DNA of 47,822 nt. Origin: Colwellia psychrerythraea. GTDB lineage: Bacteria; Pseudomonadota; Gammaproteobacteria; Enterobacterales; Alteromonadaceae. The notes below the pieces were generated by a model. That model was given only the letters and a program-made list of their open reading frames with translations. It was not told the DNA's origin and ran no database searches. The stretch is taken from contig MAAF01000002.1 of the NCBI GenBank assembly GCA_002163005.1, positions 1 through 47,822 of the forward strand, read 5' to 3'. This document shows, in pieces, positions 26,678 to 37,156 of the stretch (its first letter is position 1; each line of letters starts with the position of its first letter). The translations under genes were made by a program, and so were the position numbers.

Positions 26678-28111
26678 CTAAGCACGGCCATACTTATCTT
26701 CAAAACGAACAATGTCATCTTCGCCTAAATAACTGCCCGATTGTACTTCAATCATTTCTAATGGCAGTTTTCCTGGATTTTCTAGCGCATGTACTGCACC
26801 AACAGGGATATAAGCCGACTGATTCTCAGTCAACAACACTGTCTTTTCATCTATCGTTACTTTTGCCGTACCTGACACTATGATCCAATGTTCGGCTCTA
26901 TGATGATGCATTTGCACCGATAACTTAGCGCCTGGTTTTACGGTAATGCGTTTTACTTGAAAACGCTCTCCCATATCGATACAGTCATATTTTCCCCATG
27001 GGCGATAAGCTTCACGGTGTAATACCGCTTCACTACGTTTATCTGCTTTTAACTGCTCAACTATTAGTTTCACTTCTTGTACTTTATCTTTATTGGCAAC
27101 AAGAACTGCATCTGGCGTATCAATAATAACCAAATTATCTACGCCAACCGTTGCAATAAGTTTATTTTGACTGTGGATATAACTATTCGTTGTTTGCTGA
27201 GCGATTACGTCACCTTTTAATACGTTTTTGTCATCATCCTGTTGGCAAACTTCCCAAAGAGCAGAATATGAGCCAACATCGCTCCAACCCGCGTCAAGCG
27301 GAACAACGACAGCCGAGTCTGTTTTTTCCATTACGGCATAATCAATTGACTCACTAGCACAGGCTAAAAAGTCAGCCTTGTTTGGACGAAGAAAATCAAG
27401 ATCTTGCTCAACACCTTTCATCGCTTGCTGACAGTTGTCTAAAATATCACCTCGATGTTTAGATAACTCTTCTAAATAGCGCGAGGCTTTAAATAAGAAC
27501 ATACCGCTATTCCATAAATACTCACCCGAGTCTAAATAGCTTTCAGCTGTAATTTTATCTGGTTTTTCTACAAACTGAGCCACTTTAAAGGTAGAGTCTT
27601 TTAGCTCATCGCCTTTCTTAATATAGCCGTAGCCCGTTTCAGCATGAGTAGGCACAATACCAAAGGTGACTAACTTTCCTTGTTGTGCAGCAATACTTGC
27701 TTGTTCAACGGCTTGATGAAAAGCGCTCGTATCTTGAATAACATGATCTGCAGCTAAAACTAACAACATTGCATTTTCATCTTTTTCTAAGGCATGAATT
27801 GCTGCTAGCGCTACCGCAGGTGCCGTATTGCGCCCTTCTGGCTCAAGCAATATAGTACTTTGCTCTTGCGATAATTGTCGAACTTGTTCTGCCACTAAAA
27901 AACGATGCTCTTCATTACAAATGAAGACGGGGTCACAACTGTTTTTAGGCAAGCGTAATAACGTATCTTGCAACATGCTGGTGTCATTAACTAATGGTAA
28001 AAACTGTTTAGGGAAAAGTGCGCGAGAAAGTGGCCAAAGTCGTGTGCCGCTACCGCCACACATTATTGCAGGGAAAATAGATACAGCAGAAGAAGTTGTT
28101 TTTGTATTCAT
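26678..28111 (-). CDS. manC: Mannose-1-phosphate guanylyltransferase / mannose-6-phosphate isomerase
   Basis: Bifunctional enzyme making GDP-mannose: isomerises fructose-6-P to mannose-6-P and joins mannose-1-P to GMP. The 477 residues contain the N-terminal nucleotidyltransferase signature [20 protein letters not shown] (residues 17-36), FVEKPD near 170 and the C-terminal cupin-type isomerase domain with [29 protein letters not shown] and [14 protein letters not shown]. Both halves look complete. It is divergent from the exosortase gene and, by content, belongs to the exopolysaccharide locus. Confidence 0.95.
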   Translation of the reverse strand: MNTKTTSSAVSIFPAIMCGGSGTRLWPLSRALFPKQFLPLVNDTSMLQDTLLRLPKNSCDPVFICNEEHRFLVAEQVRQLSQEQSTILLEPEGRNTAPAVALAAIHALEKDENAMLLVLAADHVIQDTSAFHQAVEQASIAAQQGKLVTFGIVPTHAETGYGYIKKGDELKDSTFKVAQFVEKPDKITAESYLDSGEYLWNSGMFLFKASRYLEELSKHRGDILDNCQQAMKGVEQDLDFLRPNKADFLACASESIDYAVMEKTDSAVVVPLDAGWSDVGSYSALWEVCQQDDDKNVLKGDVIAQQTTNSYIHSQNKLIATVGVDNLVIIDTPDAVLVANKDKVQEVKLIVEQLKADKRSEAVLHREAYRPWGKYDCIDMGERFQVKRITVKPGAKLSVQMHHHRAEHWIIVSGTAKVTIDEKTVLLTENQSAYIPVGAVHALENPGKLPLEMIEVQSGSYLGEDDIVRFEDKYGRA

Positions 28112-28487
28112 ATTTATTCCGTTGATGATATTGAGGTTTCATAGAAAATAATGCGGTTAGACTTGTCTTTAAAAAATTTAATTTCGCAAAAGAGTTAGTA
28201 AAACAATCAAGTTTTTCAGAAACAGTCAAACCTATAATGATTTCTTTCACAGAGGGGTCAAAGCCACCTTATTCCTTTTGAGATATATTATCTAAATGTG
28301 TATTATTTCGTTTAAAATAACTTTTACTAACGACAAGAACATAAAAATGTATGTATAATTTACATACTGTTAATACCATTTATTACCCGTTGAATTTAGC
28401 TGTAGCCTGTTTTATTAAAACATAGAAGTAAAGTAATTTACAAAAATTTTATCTACATAGAAAAATAATATCATTAAGGGTAATACT
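28112..28487. other. Divergent control region of manC and the exosortase operon
   Basis: 376 bp, strongly A+T-rich, between two divergent gene starts. It contains the palindrome at 28349-28367 and no convincing gene. I looked for a sigma-54 site (TGGCAC-N5-TTGCA type), because exosortase loci elsewhere can use one, and saw none. Confidence 0.5.
28349..28367. promoter_or_regulatory. Palindrome overlapping a TATAAT box upstream of the exosortase operon
   Basis: gtatgta (28349-28355) and tacatac (28361-28367) flank taatt; TATAAT (28354-28359) overlaps the centre. A repressor bound here could block a promoter about 120 bp before the TTG start. Confidence 0.35.
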
Positions 28488-29828
28488 TTGAATATAAAAA
28501 AAATCAATTCAAATATATTTAAACATCATTTTTCACCTTTCATCTTAATACTTTCAATTACAATATTAATAGCCCTATTAAATATTCCTATTATGCAGAC
28601 CCTATGGCGCTATAGTTTTGATGATGGCACCTACTCACACGCTTATTTGATTCCTCTTATTGTTGCTTATTTATTTTATGTGATAAATAACAATGGAGAA
28701 TTAAAGTATAGGAAAACTATATCTTTACCTGCTTCAGTACTACTAATTATAAGTGCATATATACTTTTTGTTACGTCAACTGCGCAAATTAGCCTGTTAT
28801 ACTGGTTGGCCATTTTATTATTACTTTGTTCAAGTATTATTTTTGTTTTCAATGCTAATATCAAAATAGCTTCAGCCGCATCCTATTTTATTTTTTTACT
28901 CCCTGTTTGGGGGATATTAACCATTCCTCTACAAAACCTATCAGTATTAGCAGCAAATACCCTTATGGGGTTCACTACTATTCCTGTATTTGTTGAAGAG
29001 CAGTTTGTACACATTCCATCAGGAGTATTTGAAATTGCCGGTGGTTGTAGTGGGTTACGTTACTTGCTTACTTCTCTAGCAATTAGTACTTTGTTTTCTT
29101 TTCTATATTTTAGAACAATAAAAAATACCGCAATATTTATTTCAGTGGCAATACTTGGTGCGTTATTAACAAACTGGTTACGAATAACCGCTTTAATTAT
29201 AATTGGTCACCAAACAGAAATGACCAGTGACTTAATGACTGATCATAATATGTTTGGTTGGTACCTTTATATTCCCTTTATGTTCTTACTGTTTAAGTTT
29301 GGTGGCTACCTTGCTGATAAAGAAAACAACAAACCAATCGCATCTGACAGTTCAGCTAAAAAACAACTGAATATACCTGCTTGGCCGTTAGCTCTTCTTT
29401 TATTAACTATTTTATCGTTTTCGTCTACCTCATTACACATGTCAGCAACGACAGTCCCTGAAACAAAGCTTATAAATGTACTTGTTGTACCAGTAATTTA
29501 TAACGCTTCAACGGTTGACGTTATCACTAATAGTTCAATGAAAACGCAATTGGTTTACAATTTTAGTGAAAATAATCTAGAATCAAAACCTACTTTTTTT
29601 GAAAATAACTTTATTCCTAAAAACTGGCTTGTTGTTGGTAAAGTTATAAGCAATGAAGATCAAGTGATTAAAATAAAGAATGGTCTAAGAACGGCCACCA
29701 TTACGGTCAGTTATGAAATATCAGGAATAAAGATTGGAAGTTCCTCGCGATTCAAACTTGAAAGATTAAAGCAAGCATTATTGGGACAAAGACAGACTAA
29801 ATTGCATTGGCAGTTTCAACTAGATTAA
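28488..29828 (+). CDS. Exosortase with EpsI-like C-terminal domain
   Basis: Membrane-embedded cysteine peptidase/transpeptidase family that processes proteins with a C-terminal PEP-CTERM-type sorting signal, coupled to exopolysaccharide production. The first ~275 residues have about eight membrane helices and the catalytic triad residues: Cys187 in [15 protein letters not shown], Arg232 in [13 protein letters not shown] and His253 in [13 protein letters not shown] further helix (about 305-322) leads to a soluble tail (about 325-446) whose end, [20 protein letters not shown], resembles the EpsI-type domain often fused to or beside exosortases. The TTG start has TAAGGG (28475-28480) 7 nt upstream. 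It heads the rml operon (49 bp to rmlA). The subfamily is unclear and no substrate protein is in the window. Confidence 0.88.
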   Translation: MNIKKINSNIFKHHFSPFILILSITILIALLNIPIMQTLWRYSFDDGTYSHAYLIPLIVAYLFYVINNNGELKYRKTISLPASVLLIISAYILFVTSTAQISLLYWLAILLLLCSSIIFVFNANIKIASAASYFIFLLPVWGILTIPLQNLSVLAANTLMGFTTIPVFVEEQFVHIPSGVFEIAGGCSGLRYLLTSLAISTLFSFLYFRTIKNTAIFISVAILGALLTNWLRITALIIIGHQTEMTSDLMTDHNMFGWYLYIPFMFLLFKFGGYLADKENNKPIASDSSAKKQLNIPAWPLALLLLTILSFSSTSLHMSATTVPETKLINVLVVPVIYNASTVDVITNSSMKTQLVYNFSENNLESKPTFFENNFIPKNWLVVGKVISNEDQVIKIKNGLRTATITVSYEISGIKIGSSSRFKLERLKQALLGQRQTKLHWQFQLD

Positions 29829-29877
29829 ATACAATAAACGCACAAGCAATAAATCCGCAAACAAAAAAGGTTTTATT

Positions 29878-30759
29878 ATGAGAAAAGGAATTATATTAGC
29901 AGGTGGTAGTGGAACTAGACTTTACCCACTAACCAAAGTTGTTAGTAAACAGTTAATGCCTATTTATGACAAACCTATGGTTTACTACCCATTGGCCACA
30001 CTTATGCAAGCAGGCATAAACGATATTTTAGTTATATCAACACCAGAGGAAATAAACCGCTTTGAAGACTTATTAGGCAATGGTGAAAACTTTGGTATCA
30101 ATATTTCTTATAAAATACAGCCCAGTCCTGACGGTTTAGCTCAAGCCTTTATAATTGCTGAAGACTTTTTAGCTGGCTCTGCTGCCGCATTAGTATTAGG
30201 TGACAACATGTTTTATGGTCACGATTTAACTAAGTCCTTACAAAATGCTAACGCACAAACTTCTGGCGGCACAGTTTTTGGTTACCATGTTTCCAATCCA
30301 AAATCATATGGTGTTGTTGAGTTTGACAAAAGTGGCACAGCCATTTCTATTGAAGAGAAACCTGAACAACCTAAGTCAAACTACGCGATTCCTGGTTTAT
30401 ATTTTTTTGATAAACGTGTAGTTGAATTTGCCAAAAAGGTACAACCTTCTGCCCGTGGTGAATTAGAAATAACGGATGTTATTGATCAATATTTAAAAGT
30501 CAATGAATTAAAGGTTGAAATAATGGGTCGAGGTACTGCTTGGTTAGACACGGGTACACATGATGACTTGTTAGCTGCCGCACAGTTTATTGCTACTATA
30601 GACAAACGCCAAGGATTAAAAGTTAATTGTCCTGAAGAGGTTGCTTATAGAAATGGTTGGATATCAGAAGATAAACTACGTGAAATAGCAGCACCATTAA
30701 GAAAAAGTGGTTACGGTGAATACTTATTAAAATTAATTGATGTGAGAGTGTTTTCGTGA
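29878..30759 (+). CDS. rmlA: Glucose-1-phosphate thymidylyltransferase
   Basis: First step of dTDP-rhamnose synthesis: dTTP + glucose-1-P to dTDP-glucose. The 293 residues carry the signature [20 protein letters not shown] (residues 7-26), [31 protein letters not shown] and [12 protein letters not shown], all typical of RmlA. The ATG has AAGG 8 nt upstream. Its stop overlaps the rmlC start by 4 bp (GTGA), indicating translational coupling. Confidence 0.97.
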   Translation: MRKGIILAGGSGTRLYPLTKVVSKQLMPIYDKPMVYYPLATLMQAGINDILVISTPEEINRFEDLLGNGENFGINISYKIQPSPDGLAQAFIIAEDFLAGSAAALVLGDNMFYGHDLTKSLQNANAQTSGGTVFGYHVSNPKSYGVVEFDKSGTAISIEEKPEQPKSNYAIPGLYFFDKRVVEFAKKVQPSARGELEITDVIDQYLKVNELKVEIMGRGTAWLDTGTHDDLLAAAQFIATIDKRQGLKVNCPEEVAYRNGWISEDKLREIAAPLRKSGYGEYLLKLIDVRVFS

Positions 30760-31304
30760 AATATATTGACACATCAATTCCTGAAGTAAAAATAATTGAA
30801 CCGACAGTATTTGGTGATAACCGTGGTTTTTTCATGGAAACTTTTCGTGTTGATGAGTTTACTCAAAACTGCTCCGAAAAACCCTTTGTACAAGACAATC
30901 ACAGTAAATCTAGCCATGGAATATTACGTGGCTTACATTACCAGCTTAAAAATACCCAAGGGAAATTAGTCAGGGTTACTTCTGGCGAAGTGTATGATGT
31001 TGCCGTTGACATGCGAGAGTCTTCAGCTACTTTTGGCCAACATGTTGGGGTAATACTTTCAGGCGAAAATAAAAAGCAGTTATGGGTTCCTGAAGGATTT
31101 GCTCATGGTTTTTATGTGATGAGCGAATCTGCCGAATTTGTTTATAAATGCACTGACTATTATGCACCTGAGCATGAAATTTCACTTACTTGGAATGATG
31201 CCAATTTAGCCATTAATTGGCCATTGACTAATAACCAAGCACCCTCGTTATCTGCAAAAGATAAAAATGCCTTATCATTTAACGAGGCACCGAAGTTCAC
31301 ATGA
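30756..31304 (+). CDS. rmlC: dTDP-4-dehydrorhamnose 3,5-epimerase
   Basis: Third step of dTDP-L-rhamnose synthesis, inverting C3 and C5. The 182-residue cupin shows [13 protein letters not shown], the catalytic-His motif [23 protein letters not shown] and [16 protein letters not shown]. It starts with GTG inside the rmlA stop and ends in an ATGA overlap with rmlD, so rmlA-rmlC-rmlD are tightly coupled. Confidence 0.97.
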   Translation: MKYIDTSIPEVKIIEPTVFGDNRGFFMETFRVDEFTQNCSEKPFVQDNHSKSSHGILRGLHYQLKNTQGKLVRVTSGEVYDVAVDMRESSATFGQHVGVILSGENKKQLWVPEGFAHGFYVMSESAEFVYKCTDYYAPEHEISLTWNDANLAINWPLTNNQAPSLSAKDKNALSFNEAPKFT

Positions 31305-32161
31305 ACATTATTGTTATAGGACACAATGGGCAACTTGCTTGGGAGCTTGCTCAACTTACTAATAAAAACAATACTATTACCTGTTTAGGGCGAAACAACA
31401 TAGATGTTTTTTGTCTCGAATCTATCGCATCTACTCTCAAAAAGCATAATGCCCATGCCGTCATCAATGCTTGTGCCTATACAGCGGTTGACCAAGCTGA
31501 AACAGATGAAAAAAATGCCTATCAGCTTAATAGCGACGCGGTACAAAACTTAGCACAAGCATGTAAAGACTTATCTTTACATCTTGTACATGTTTCAACC
31601 GACTTTGTATTTAATGGCGACAAGGGTTCACCTTACCTTACTGATGATCCTATTGAGCCACTAGGCATATATGGTGCTAGTAAGGCACAAGGTGAGCTTG
31701 CAATTAGAAACACCCTACCTCAGCAAAGCTGCATTATTAGAACGTCATGGGTTTATTCTACCCATGGCAATAACTTTGTAAAAACGATGCTTAAGTTAAT
31801 GGCTGATAAACCAGAACTAGGTGTTATTAGCGATCAAATTGGTTCACCGACCTATGCAAAAAGTCTTGCCAAAATATGCTTATTAGCAGCAGAAAAGAAA
31901 ATTTGTGGTATTCATCACTGGACCGATGCAGGTGTTGCTAGTTGGTATGACTTTGCTGTTGCAATACAAGAAATCGCGATAGATAAAGGGATATTAAGCA
32001 GACCAATTCCGATTAAGCCAATTAGAACAATAGACTACCCTACGCCAGCGGCAAGACCAAGTTACAGCGTATTAGACAAAACTAGCTGTAACACTGTTTT
32101 CGCTGACTTACCTTTAATACATTGGCGTACTCAATTAAGCAAAATGATGGCTGAACTTTAG
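31301..32161 (+). CDS. rmlD: dTDP-4-dehydrorhamnose reductase
   Basis: Last step of the pathway, NAD(P)H reduction to dTDP-L-rhamnose. The 286-residue short-chain dehydrogenase has the nucleotide motif [44 protein letters not shown] and the catalytic YGASKAQGE (Tyr and Lys). It overlaps rmlC by 4 bp and is 11 bp from rmlB. Confidence 0.96.
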   Translation: MNIIVIGHNGQLAWELAQLTNKNNTITCLGRNNIDVFCLESIASTLKKHNAHAVINACAYTAVDQAETDEKNAYQLNSDAVQNLAQACKDLSLHLVHVSTDFVFNGDKGSPYLTDDPIEPLGIYGASKAQGELAIRNTLPQQSCIIRTSWVYSTHGNNFVKTMLKLMADKPELGVISDQIGSPTYAKSLAKICLLAAEKKICGIHHWTDAGVASWYDFAVAIQEIAIDKGILSRPIPIKPIRTIDYPTPAARPSYSVLDKTSCNTVFADLPLIHWRTQLSKMMAEL

Positions 32162-32172
32162 AAGACATAATT

Positions 32173-33291
32173 ATGAAAAAATTACTCATTACTGGCGGCG
32201 CGGGGTTTATAGGCGCTAACTTTGTTCATTATTGGATGAAGCACTACCCACAAGATAAAATTGTCGTTATTGACGCATTAACCTACGCAGGAAACTTTGC
32301 CAATTTAGAGCCCGTTAAAAACAATGATAACTTTACTTTTATTCATGGGGATATCTGTGATCAAAGTCTAGTTGAGTCTTTATTGAATGAGCACGATATT
32401 GATACTTTAGTGCATTTTGCTGCAGAGTCCCATGTTGACCGCTCTATAACTGGGCCAGATGCGTTTATTGAAACCAATATAATAGGGACTTATTCGCTAC
32501 TTAAAGCAGCAAAAAAAATCTGGTTAGACGATGCTTTAGCTAAAGATAAACAGCCAAAAGAACACCGTTTTCACCACGTGTCTACCGATGAAGTATACGG
32601 AACACTTTCTGCAACAGACCCCGCCTTTACTGAAGAGACAGCCTATGCTCCCAATTCGCCTTATTCAGCCAGTAAAGCCGCAAGTGATCACCTAGTTCGC
32701 GCTTATCATCATACTTATGGCCTAAAGGTAACAACAAGTAATTGTTCAAATAACTACGGTCCTTATCATTTTCCTGAAAAACTAATTCCACTTGTCATTA
32801 CCAACATTTTACACGACAAAGCATTACCTATTTATGGCGATGGTCAACAAATACGCGACTGGTTATACGTTGAAGATCACGCCTACGGTATTGATTTAGT
32901 CTTAAATAAAGGCAGTGTTGGTGAAAACTATAACATTGGTGGTAATAATGAATGGGCAAATATTGATATAGTAAAAACAATATCGCTATTAGTAGAGCAA
33001 GAGTTCAAAAACAACAACGAACTTACCAAGCGTTTCCCCAAAGCAGTAAGTGCTATCAACCAAAATACAGCATCACTTATCACCTATGTACAAGATAGAC
33101 CAGGTCATGACCGCCGTTATGCTATTGATGCAACCAAAACAAATAATGACTTGGGTTATGAACCTAAAGAGTCATTTTCAACAGGTATAGCCAAAACGGT
33201 TCAGTGGTATTTAAATAACGAATCATGGTGGCAAAGCGTAATGGATGGAAGTTATCAAGATTGGATTAAAGAGCAGTATTGTTCGAAATAA
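32173..33291 (+). CDS. rmlB: dTDP-glucose 4,6-dehydratase
   Basis: Second step of the pathway, dTDP-glucose to dTDP-4-keto-6-deoxyglucose. The 372-residue extended SDR has [28 protein letters not shown], the active-site HVSTDEVYG with Thr-Asp-Glu, [15 protein letters not shown] with Tyr and Lys, and [10 protein letters not shown]. It closes the operon; the order rmlA-C-D-B differs from the common B-A-D-C or B-D-A-C. It converges on the lipoprotein gene with 44 bp between stops. Confidence 0.97.
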   Translation: MKKLLITGGAGFIGANFVHYWMKHYPQDKIVVIDALTYAGNFANLEPVKNNDNFTFIHGDICDQSLVESLLNEHDIDTLVHFAAESHVDRSITGPDAFIETNIIGTYSLLKAAKKIWLDDALAKDKQPKEHRFHHVSTDEVYGTLSATDPAFTEETAYAPNSPYSASKAASDHLVRAYHHTYGLKVTTSNCSNNYGPYHFPEKLIPLVITNILHDKALPIYGDGQQIRDWLYVEDHAYGIDLVLNKGSVGENYNIGGNNEWANIDIVKTISLLVEQEFKNNNELTKRFPKAVSAINQNTASLITYVQDRPGHDRRYAIDATKTNNDLGYEPKESFSTGIAKTVQWYLNNESWWQSVMDGSYQDWIKEQYCSK

Positions 33292-33335
33292 TGACCAATG
33301 GGTGGGGAGGCTTTAAAATAGAGTCATCCTTATTT

Positions 33336-34460
33336 TTATAAAACCTCTAAAGTTATGTCATCAACTAACATGCTACCTTCATAATAATTAATATGAGGCT
33401 CACCCAGCATAAAATATTCAGGATAAGCGCTGTTTTTAGGCCAAGAAACAAAATCTTTCCCTAAAAATGTTTGTGCTCTGTTATCAACACAGCTTGGCTC
33501 AAGCTCTTCTGGGGTTTGATTATAGTGGAATACGCAATGCTTTCTAATATCAATTCGATCTGTGAATGTTCTTAGCCCTGCGTTTTTGAAGTTGCCTTTA
33601 ATAGAAAATTCATAAAACAATGCAGTGCGTGTGAATGTCACGGTATACCACTCATTAGGTAAATAATAACCAACAGGCACATCAGGGATTTTCTTCCAAT
33701 TATCATTAATATAACTAATAAAGCTCTTACCAAACGCTGGATGAGTATCACTTTTACCATCTAAAGCAATCACATTGACGGTATTATTAAAACCGCTCCT
33801 ATTCCAGCTATCAATAACAAATTTACGATGATGATGTATCCAAATATTATTATGGGGTTTAGGCGGTTTATCAAGAATAGCTAACCAATAAAAACCATTA
33901 TGACCAACACTAGATAAATTTCGCCAAGGCCCTGCGCGCTCGGTGCCGTCGTTATAACCGTTTAATTTACTTTCATTACCATAATTAGCAAAACCTATTT
34001 TTAAACTAATACGATATTTTGGCGGCAAAGATTTTTTAGATCGGAGAACCACGCCATCGGTATGATCGGGGGTCGATATTTTTAATACTTGGTTACTTGC
34101 ATCCATAGGATCTGACACAACATCTAAATAATCCAATAGAATCGGATCTTCAGTACGAGTATAAATCTCTGCCGTTAACCAATCCCCTTTGCCTATTGAA
34201 ATAGTATTTCTATAGGCTTGGGGCGGGAAAATATTTTGCTTTTGATAATATTCTCCCGACTCAGAATAGGGACCCTCGTATTTTGCAGCATCAATACGCC
34301 ACGCAGGAATATCATAAAAAGGAAAGCTTTCAAAATCTTCTTTAGATGAAGGTTGGGAAATATTATTTTTATTCTCAATGCTAGAAAAGTTTTCAGCCTC
34401 AGAACACCCTAACAAAATAAAAATTATGATACTTACTAATAACAGCTTTGTTTTATACAT
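33336..34460 (-). CDS. Lipoprotein of unknown function in the exopolysaccharide locus
   Basis: A 374-residue predicted lipoprotein: MYKTKLLLVSIIIFILLGC, lipobox LLGC with Cys19. I chose the ATG at 34460 rather than the longer frame from 34493 because AAGGGA sits just upstream and the signal peptide then begins normally. The mature protein is a single beta-rich, aromatic-rich region without repeats (RISLKIGFANYG, NGFYWLAILD, WIHHHRKFVIDSWNRSG, EWYTVTFTRTALFYEF). It looks like a concanavalin/jelly-roll carbohydrate-active or carbohydrate-binding fold, but I do not recognise a catalytic motif. It follows the lyase-like gene by 51 bp on the same strand, so both may act on the same glycan. Confidence 0.65.
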   Translation of the reverse strand: MYKTKLLLVSIIIFILLGCSEAENFSSIENKNNISQPSSKEDFESFPFYDIPAWRIDAAKYEGPYSESGEYYQKQNIFPPQAYRNTISIGKGDWLTAEIYTRTEDPILLDYLDVVSDPMDASNQVLKISTPDHTDGVVLRSKKSLPPKYRISLKIGFANYGNESKLNGYNDGTERAGPWRNLSSVGHNGFYWLAILDKPPKPHNNIWIHHHRKFVIDSWNRSGFNNTVNVIALDGKSDTHPAFGKSFISYINDNWKKIPDVPVGYYLPNEWYTVTFTRTALFYEFSIKGNFKNAGLRTFTDRIDIRKHCVFHYNQTPEELEPSCVDNRAQTFLGKDFVSWPKNSAYPEYFMLGEPHINYYEGSMLVDDITLEVL

Positions 34461-34511
34461 ATTCCCTTCCTTCTGAATACCCTTATTTAACATTACAAAG
34501 TAGCAGTTACC

Positions 34512-36026
34512 TTAATAATCATTGAGCAATAAGCTTTCCAACCATGGTAAATCACTCGTTGTTGAATACATCCAACCAAAACGCCTTGGAGGATTAAGTA
34601 ACCAGTGATTTTTTAACTTTCCATTCTTCTTTTCTTTTTTATATTTTACATAAGTATTCTGACACTGCTCTAATAATGCCTTAAACAATAATTTTGTTAG
34701 AAAAGCATCTTGTTTTTCTTTTTGCTTTATATAAACAGATTTCCCTAATAATCCAGCTACATCACAACTATGTTGAGGATCAGTCCATTGATTATGTTCT
34801 TCCTGCCGAGGGTTTTCCATTGAAACAATATATTTAGGCATAACAATCCCTTTTAATTTTGCAGCAGTACCATAAAATATTCCATGATTTAAGATAAAAT
34901 CGCCAAAAGCATTAATGAGCGAGGAAGCTCTGATATCATTAGTCAAACGGTAAAAACGCCATAATGCATCACCAAGTAAAGCCATCATCCAAGGAGAACA
35001 AGTAGGTGAATTATCTCCCTTCCCTTCATGTGATTTAAAGCTGTGTTGAGGGCAACCTCTTAATGCCCAATTATTTTCAGGGTTAAACGTCATTTTTACA
35101 GTCGCATTTAATATCTCATTTATCCGTTCAAGCGCTCTTTTGTCATTAGTGAGCTCCCAATAAGTGACTGCTACATTTAATGCGGCAGCTTGATTACGCT
35201 CTGTCCAAAAACCACGGTGTGATGTATAGACAGGATCCCATTTTAATGAACTATAAAAAATCTTTTTCAGCGCTTGAAGCGCTTTGTCATCCATTGTTAA
35301 AAGATATCGAAATAGTAATCCTTTAGGCATAAAATATTTAGGATCATATTTTTTAGTTAATGTGGAAACTCCTTCTTCATCGATATGTTCTATATAGAAT
35401 TGAGCTAGAATATTAGCCTCATGAAACCATTTTATATTTCCTGACATCAAATATAATTGGTATATTGCTTGTGGTCTATCAAAAAGCCATTGAGATGCTT
35501 TTTCAGGAGAGTAACCCCGTTGAAGTAGTAATTTTTCATTGGTTACATATTTCGCATATTGAGCTTGTGGCCCTATATACCATTCATTATCTAATTTACC
35601 AACATCCCTATGCAATAAAAAACTTTGTGTAAGCCAGCTTAGCGAAGGATAAACAAGAATAGGATTATTAATGGTAATGTCCGTCTTAAATTCTTTAGAT
35701 TTTTCGTTTTCTGTCCACTTTAATTTTAATGGCGTATTTTTACCTCCAAGGTGGCTGAATTCAATTAATAAAACACGTATATATTTTTTTTCAGAATTAC
35801 TGGGCCACACGGTTTTAGCCATGTAATCAGCCTTTATCGGTATATCCATTTCAGAAAGTTCAAAATCTGAAGATAGTGGAATTTTTCCATTCGGTATTGG
35901 CAGCAATAATTGCATAGAGTTTTTAGTTAAATTAACAGACAAATGTATTTCACCAAAACCAACTGCATGAACAGAAGACAACAAGGTAAAATAAGTGACA
36001 ACTAATCCTAAAAAGAGTTTATGCAT
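34512..36026 (-). CDS. Periplasmic protein with RIFT-barrel/alpha-toroid-like layout
   Basis: A 504-residue exported protein: signal peptide MHKLFLGLVVTYFTLLSSVHA. Residues about 25-125 are beta-rich with the pattern LLLPIPNGKIPLSSDFEL ... KTVWPSNSEKKYIRVLLIEF, reminiscent of the N-terminal RIFT barrel of exo-rhamnogalacturonan lyase-like proteins. The rest (about 140-500) is helical with repeated aromatic hairpins (RGFWTERNQAAALNVAVTYWE, NNWALRGCPQHSF), as in (alpha/alpha)6 toroid glycan lyases and hydrolases. A glycan-degrading or trimming role is inference from this layout. The start directly abuts the stop of the EEP pseudogene. A short homologous tail survives at 38243-38305. Confidence 0.6.
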   Translation of the reverse strand: MHKLFLGLVVTYFTLLSSVHAVGFGEIHLSVNLTKNSMQLLLPIPNGKIPLSSDFELSEMDIPIKADYMAKTVWPSNSEKKYIRVLLIEFSHLGGKNTPLKLKWTENEKSKEFKTDITINNPILVYPSLSWLTQSFLLHRDVGKLDNEWYIGPQAQYAKYVTNEKLLLQRGYSPEKASQWLFDRPQAIYQLYLMSGNIKWFHEANILAQFYIEHIDEEGVSTLTKKYDPKYFMPKGLLFRYLLTMDDKALQALKKIFYSSLKWDPVYTSHRGFWTERNQAAALNVAVTYWELTNDKRALERINEILNATVKMTFNPENNWALRGCPQHSFKSHEGKGDNSPTCSPWMMALLGDALWRFYRLTNDIRASSLINAFGDFILNHGIFYGTAAKLKGIVMPKYIVSMENPRQEEHNQWTDPQHSCDVAGLLGKSVYIKQKEKQDAFLTKLLFKALLEQCQNTYVKYKKEKKNGKLKNHWLLNPPRRFGWMYSTTSDLPWLESLLLNDY

Positions 36027-36916
36027 TTAAAAAATCTTAGGAGCTATTGCTAAAGTAGTCATCACAGGTAAATGATCTCCACCTACAGATTCCAAAACTT
36101 TACTATCGAGAATTTTAAAATTATCAGAAACTAAAATGTGATCAATTCGTACACCATGTATTGGGGTATATTTAGTGTAATTAAAACCAACACCACTCTC
36201 ATTTAAAACGTTAGTGAATGAGCTGAAATATTCTCGGTATACATTTTCATCTGCAGCCATATTAAAATCCCCTGCAATAATGGTGTTTTTCTTACTTTTA
36301 GCCCACGAACTTACCAAAGCTGCCTCAATAGTTCGATTGTTTTCTATACTTTCAACCCAATCATAATTTAAATCATTACTTAACAAATACTTAAATGCTA
36401 TTCTAGGAGTATCTAAATGTATGTTTGATAAATATATTGTTTTGATCTCAGTTTCAATACGATAAAAAGCAGCGTATGCTCCCCCCAACCATCTAAAAAA
36501 TCTCTGTCTAAAATATGTTCTCGCTTAAAAAAATATTTACTAGAAATACATAATGCCGACACACATTCATAGTGCCAAGAATCATCAAAGAGTTCGTTCA
36601 TACTGACATTCTGAGCTTCTGAGCTTCTTGAAAAAGAATAACATCAGGGTTATAAACCTTAATAATTATTTTATCTGATATATCAGAGCCCCTTCTCCAA
36701 GGTTTACAGTAAGAACTTTAAGGTCACTTTTTCCTTTATCTATAAAAGGATTAGAGATATTTAAATTTACATCTAAATATTTCCAGCTTATTAGCAATAA
36801 TAGAAATAAGATGCCTCTTTTTTTAGTAGAAATACATTTCCAACCAAAAGACTAGCGCATGCTATACAATAAAAATAAAATATTTTATTAAAATTAACTT
36901 TCATAAAGTTCAGCAT
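36027..36916 (-). pseudogene. Decayed endonuclease/exonuclease/phosphatase (EEP) gene
   Basis: A broken paralogue of the intact EEP gene at 38437-39447. Homologous segments appear in order but in shifting frames: LISWKYLDVNLN, LKVLTVNLGEG, DVILFQEAQ, ELFDDSWHYECV, LCISSK, FLDGWG, AAFYRIE, then an intact stretch with IIAGDFNMA, RIDHILVS and GGDHLPVM. Four lesions explain the shifts: an A run one short (36818-36824 as T), a G run one short (C at 36689-36692), an 8-bp tandem duplication (ctgagctt twice, 36611-36626) and another G run one short (C at 36481-36486). Correcting each restores one frame. The original start was probably the ATG at 36916 or 36904, overlapping the decayed GT gene upstream just as in the intact pair. 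Confidence 0.85.
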
Positions 36917-37085
36917 GTTTTTCCGCTACCAAAGAATTAAAAACGTGTTGATTAACCTGTTTTTCATGAATAACCCGTTTAGGGTATCCTGCTACATCTA
37001 AAGATATTAACGGTATTTTATTGGCTATATTTTCGAGAAGAAACATAGATAACTATTCTGTTTCAGAAAGTGTATTACATCACAC
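36894..37085 (-). pseudogene. Remnant of a GT4 glycosyltransferase gene
   Basis: On the minus strand, SETE-stop-LSMFLLENIANKIPLISLDVAGYPKRVIHE matches the active-site region of the intact GT4 gene at 39413-40492 (SETEGLSMVIIEAMANRIPV, ATDVGGNPKLVINE). A TAG at 37055-37053 replaces the Gly codon after SETE. About 40-45 residues after VIHE are missing before an end (AEKHAELYES, stop at 36896-36894) that matches KKYATLYANSEID. The 5' two thirds of the gene are gone; weak similarity may extend to about 37130. Confidence 0.75.
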
Positions 37086-37156
37086 TTCAGTAAATTACAT
37101 ATAAGAGCTATAAAAACTCTTTGTCAATTTAATTTCTCCCGATAATAAAATTTACC

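Noticed and set aside
33307..33347. Possible terminator between rmlB and the lipoprotein gene (gaggcttt/aaaacctc)
   Set aside because: Short stem with a mismatch and a long loop; part lies in the lipoprotein coding end.
36027..36488. Separate 153-residue EEP protein
   Set aside because: It begins at a TTG inside a poly-G frameshift and lacks the N-terminal half; it is the 3' part of the pseudogene.
36413..36601. Separate 62-residue protein
   Set aside because: It is the middle segment of the EEP pseudogene between the 8-bp duplication and the poly-G slip.
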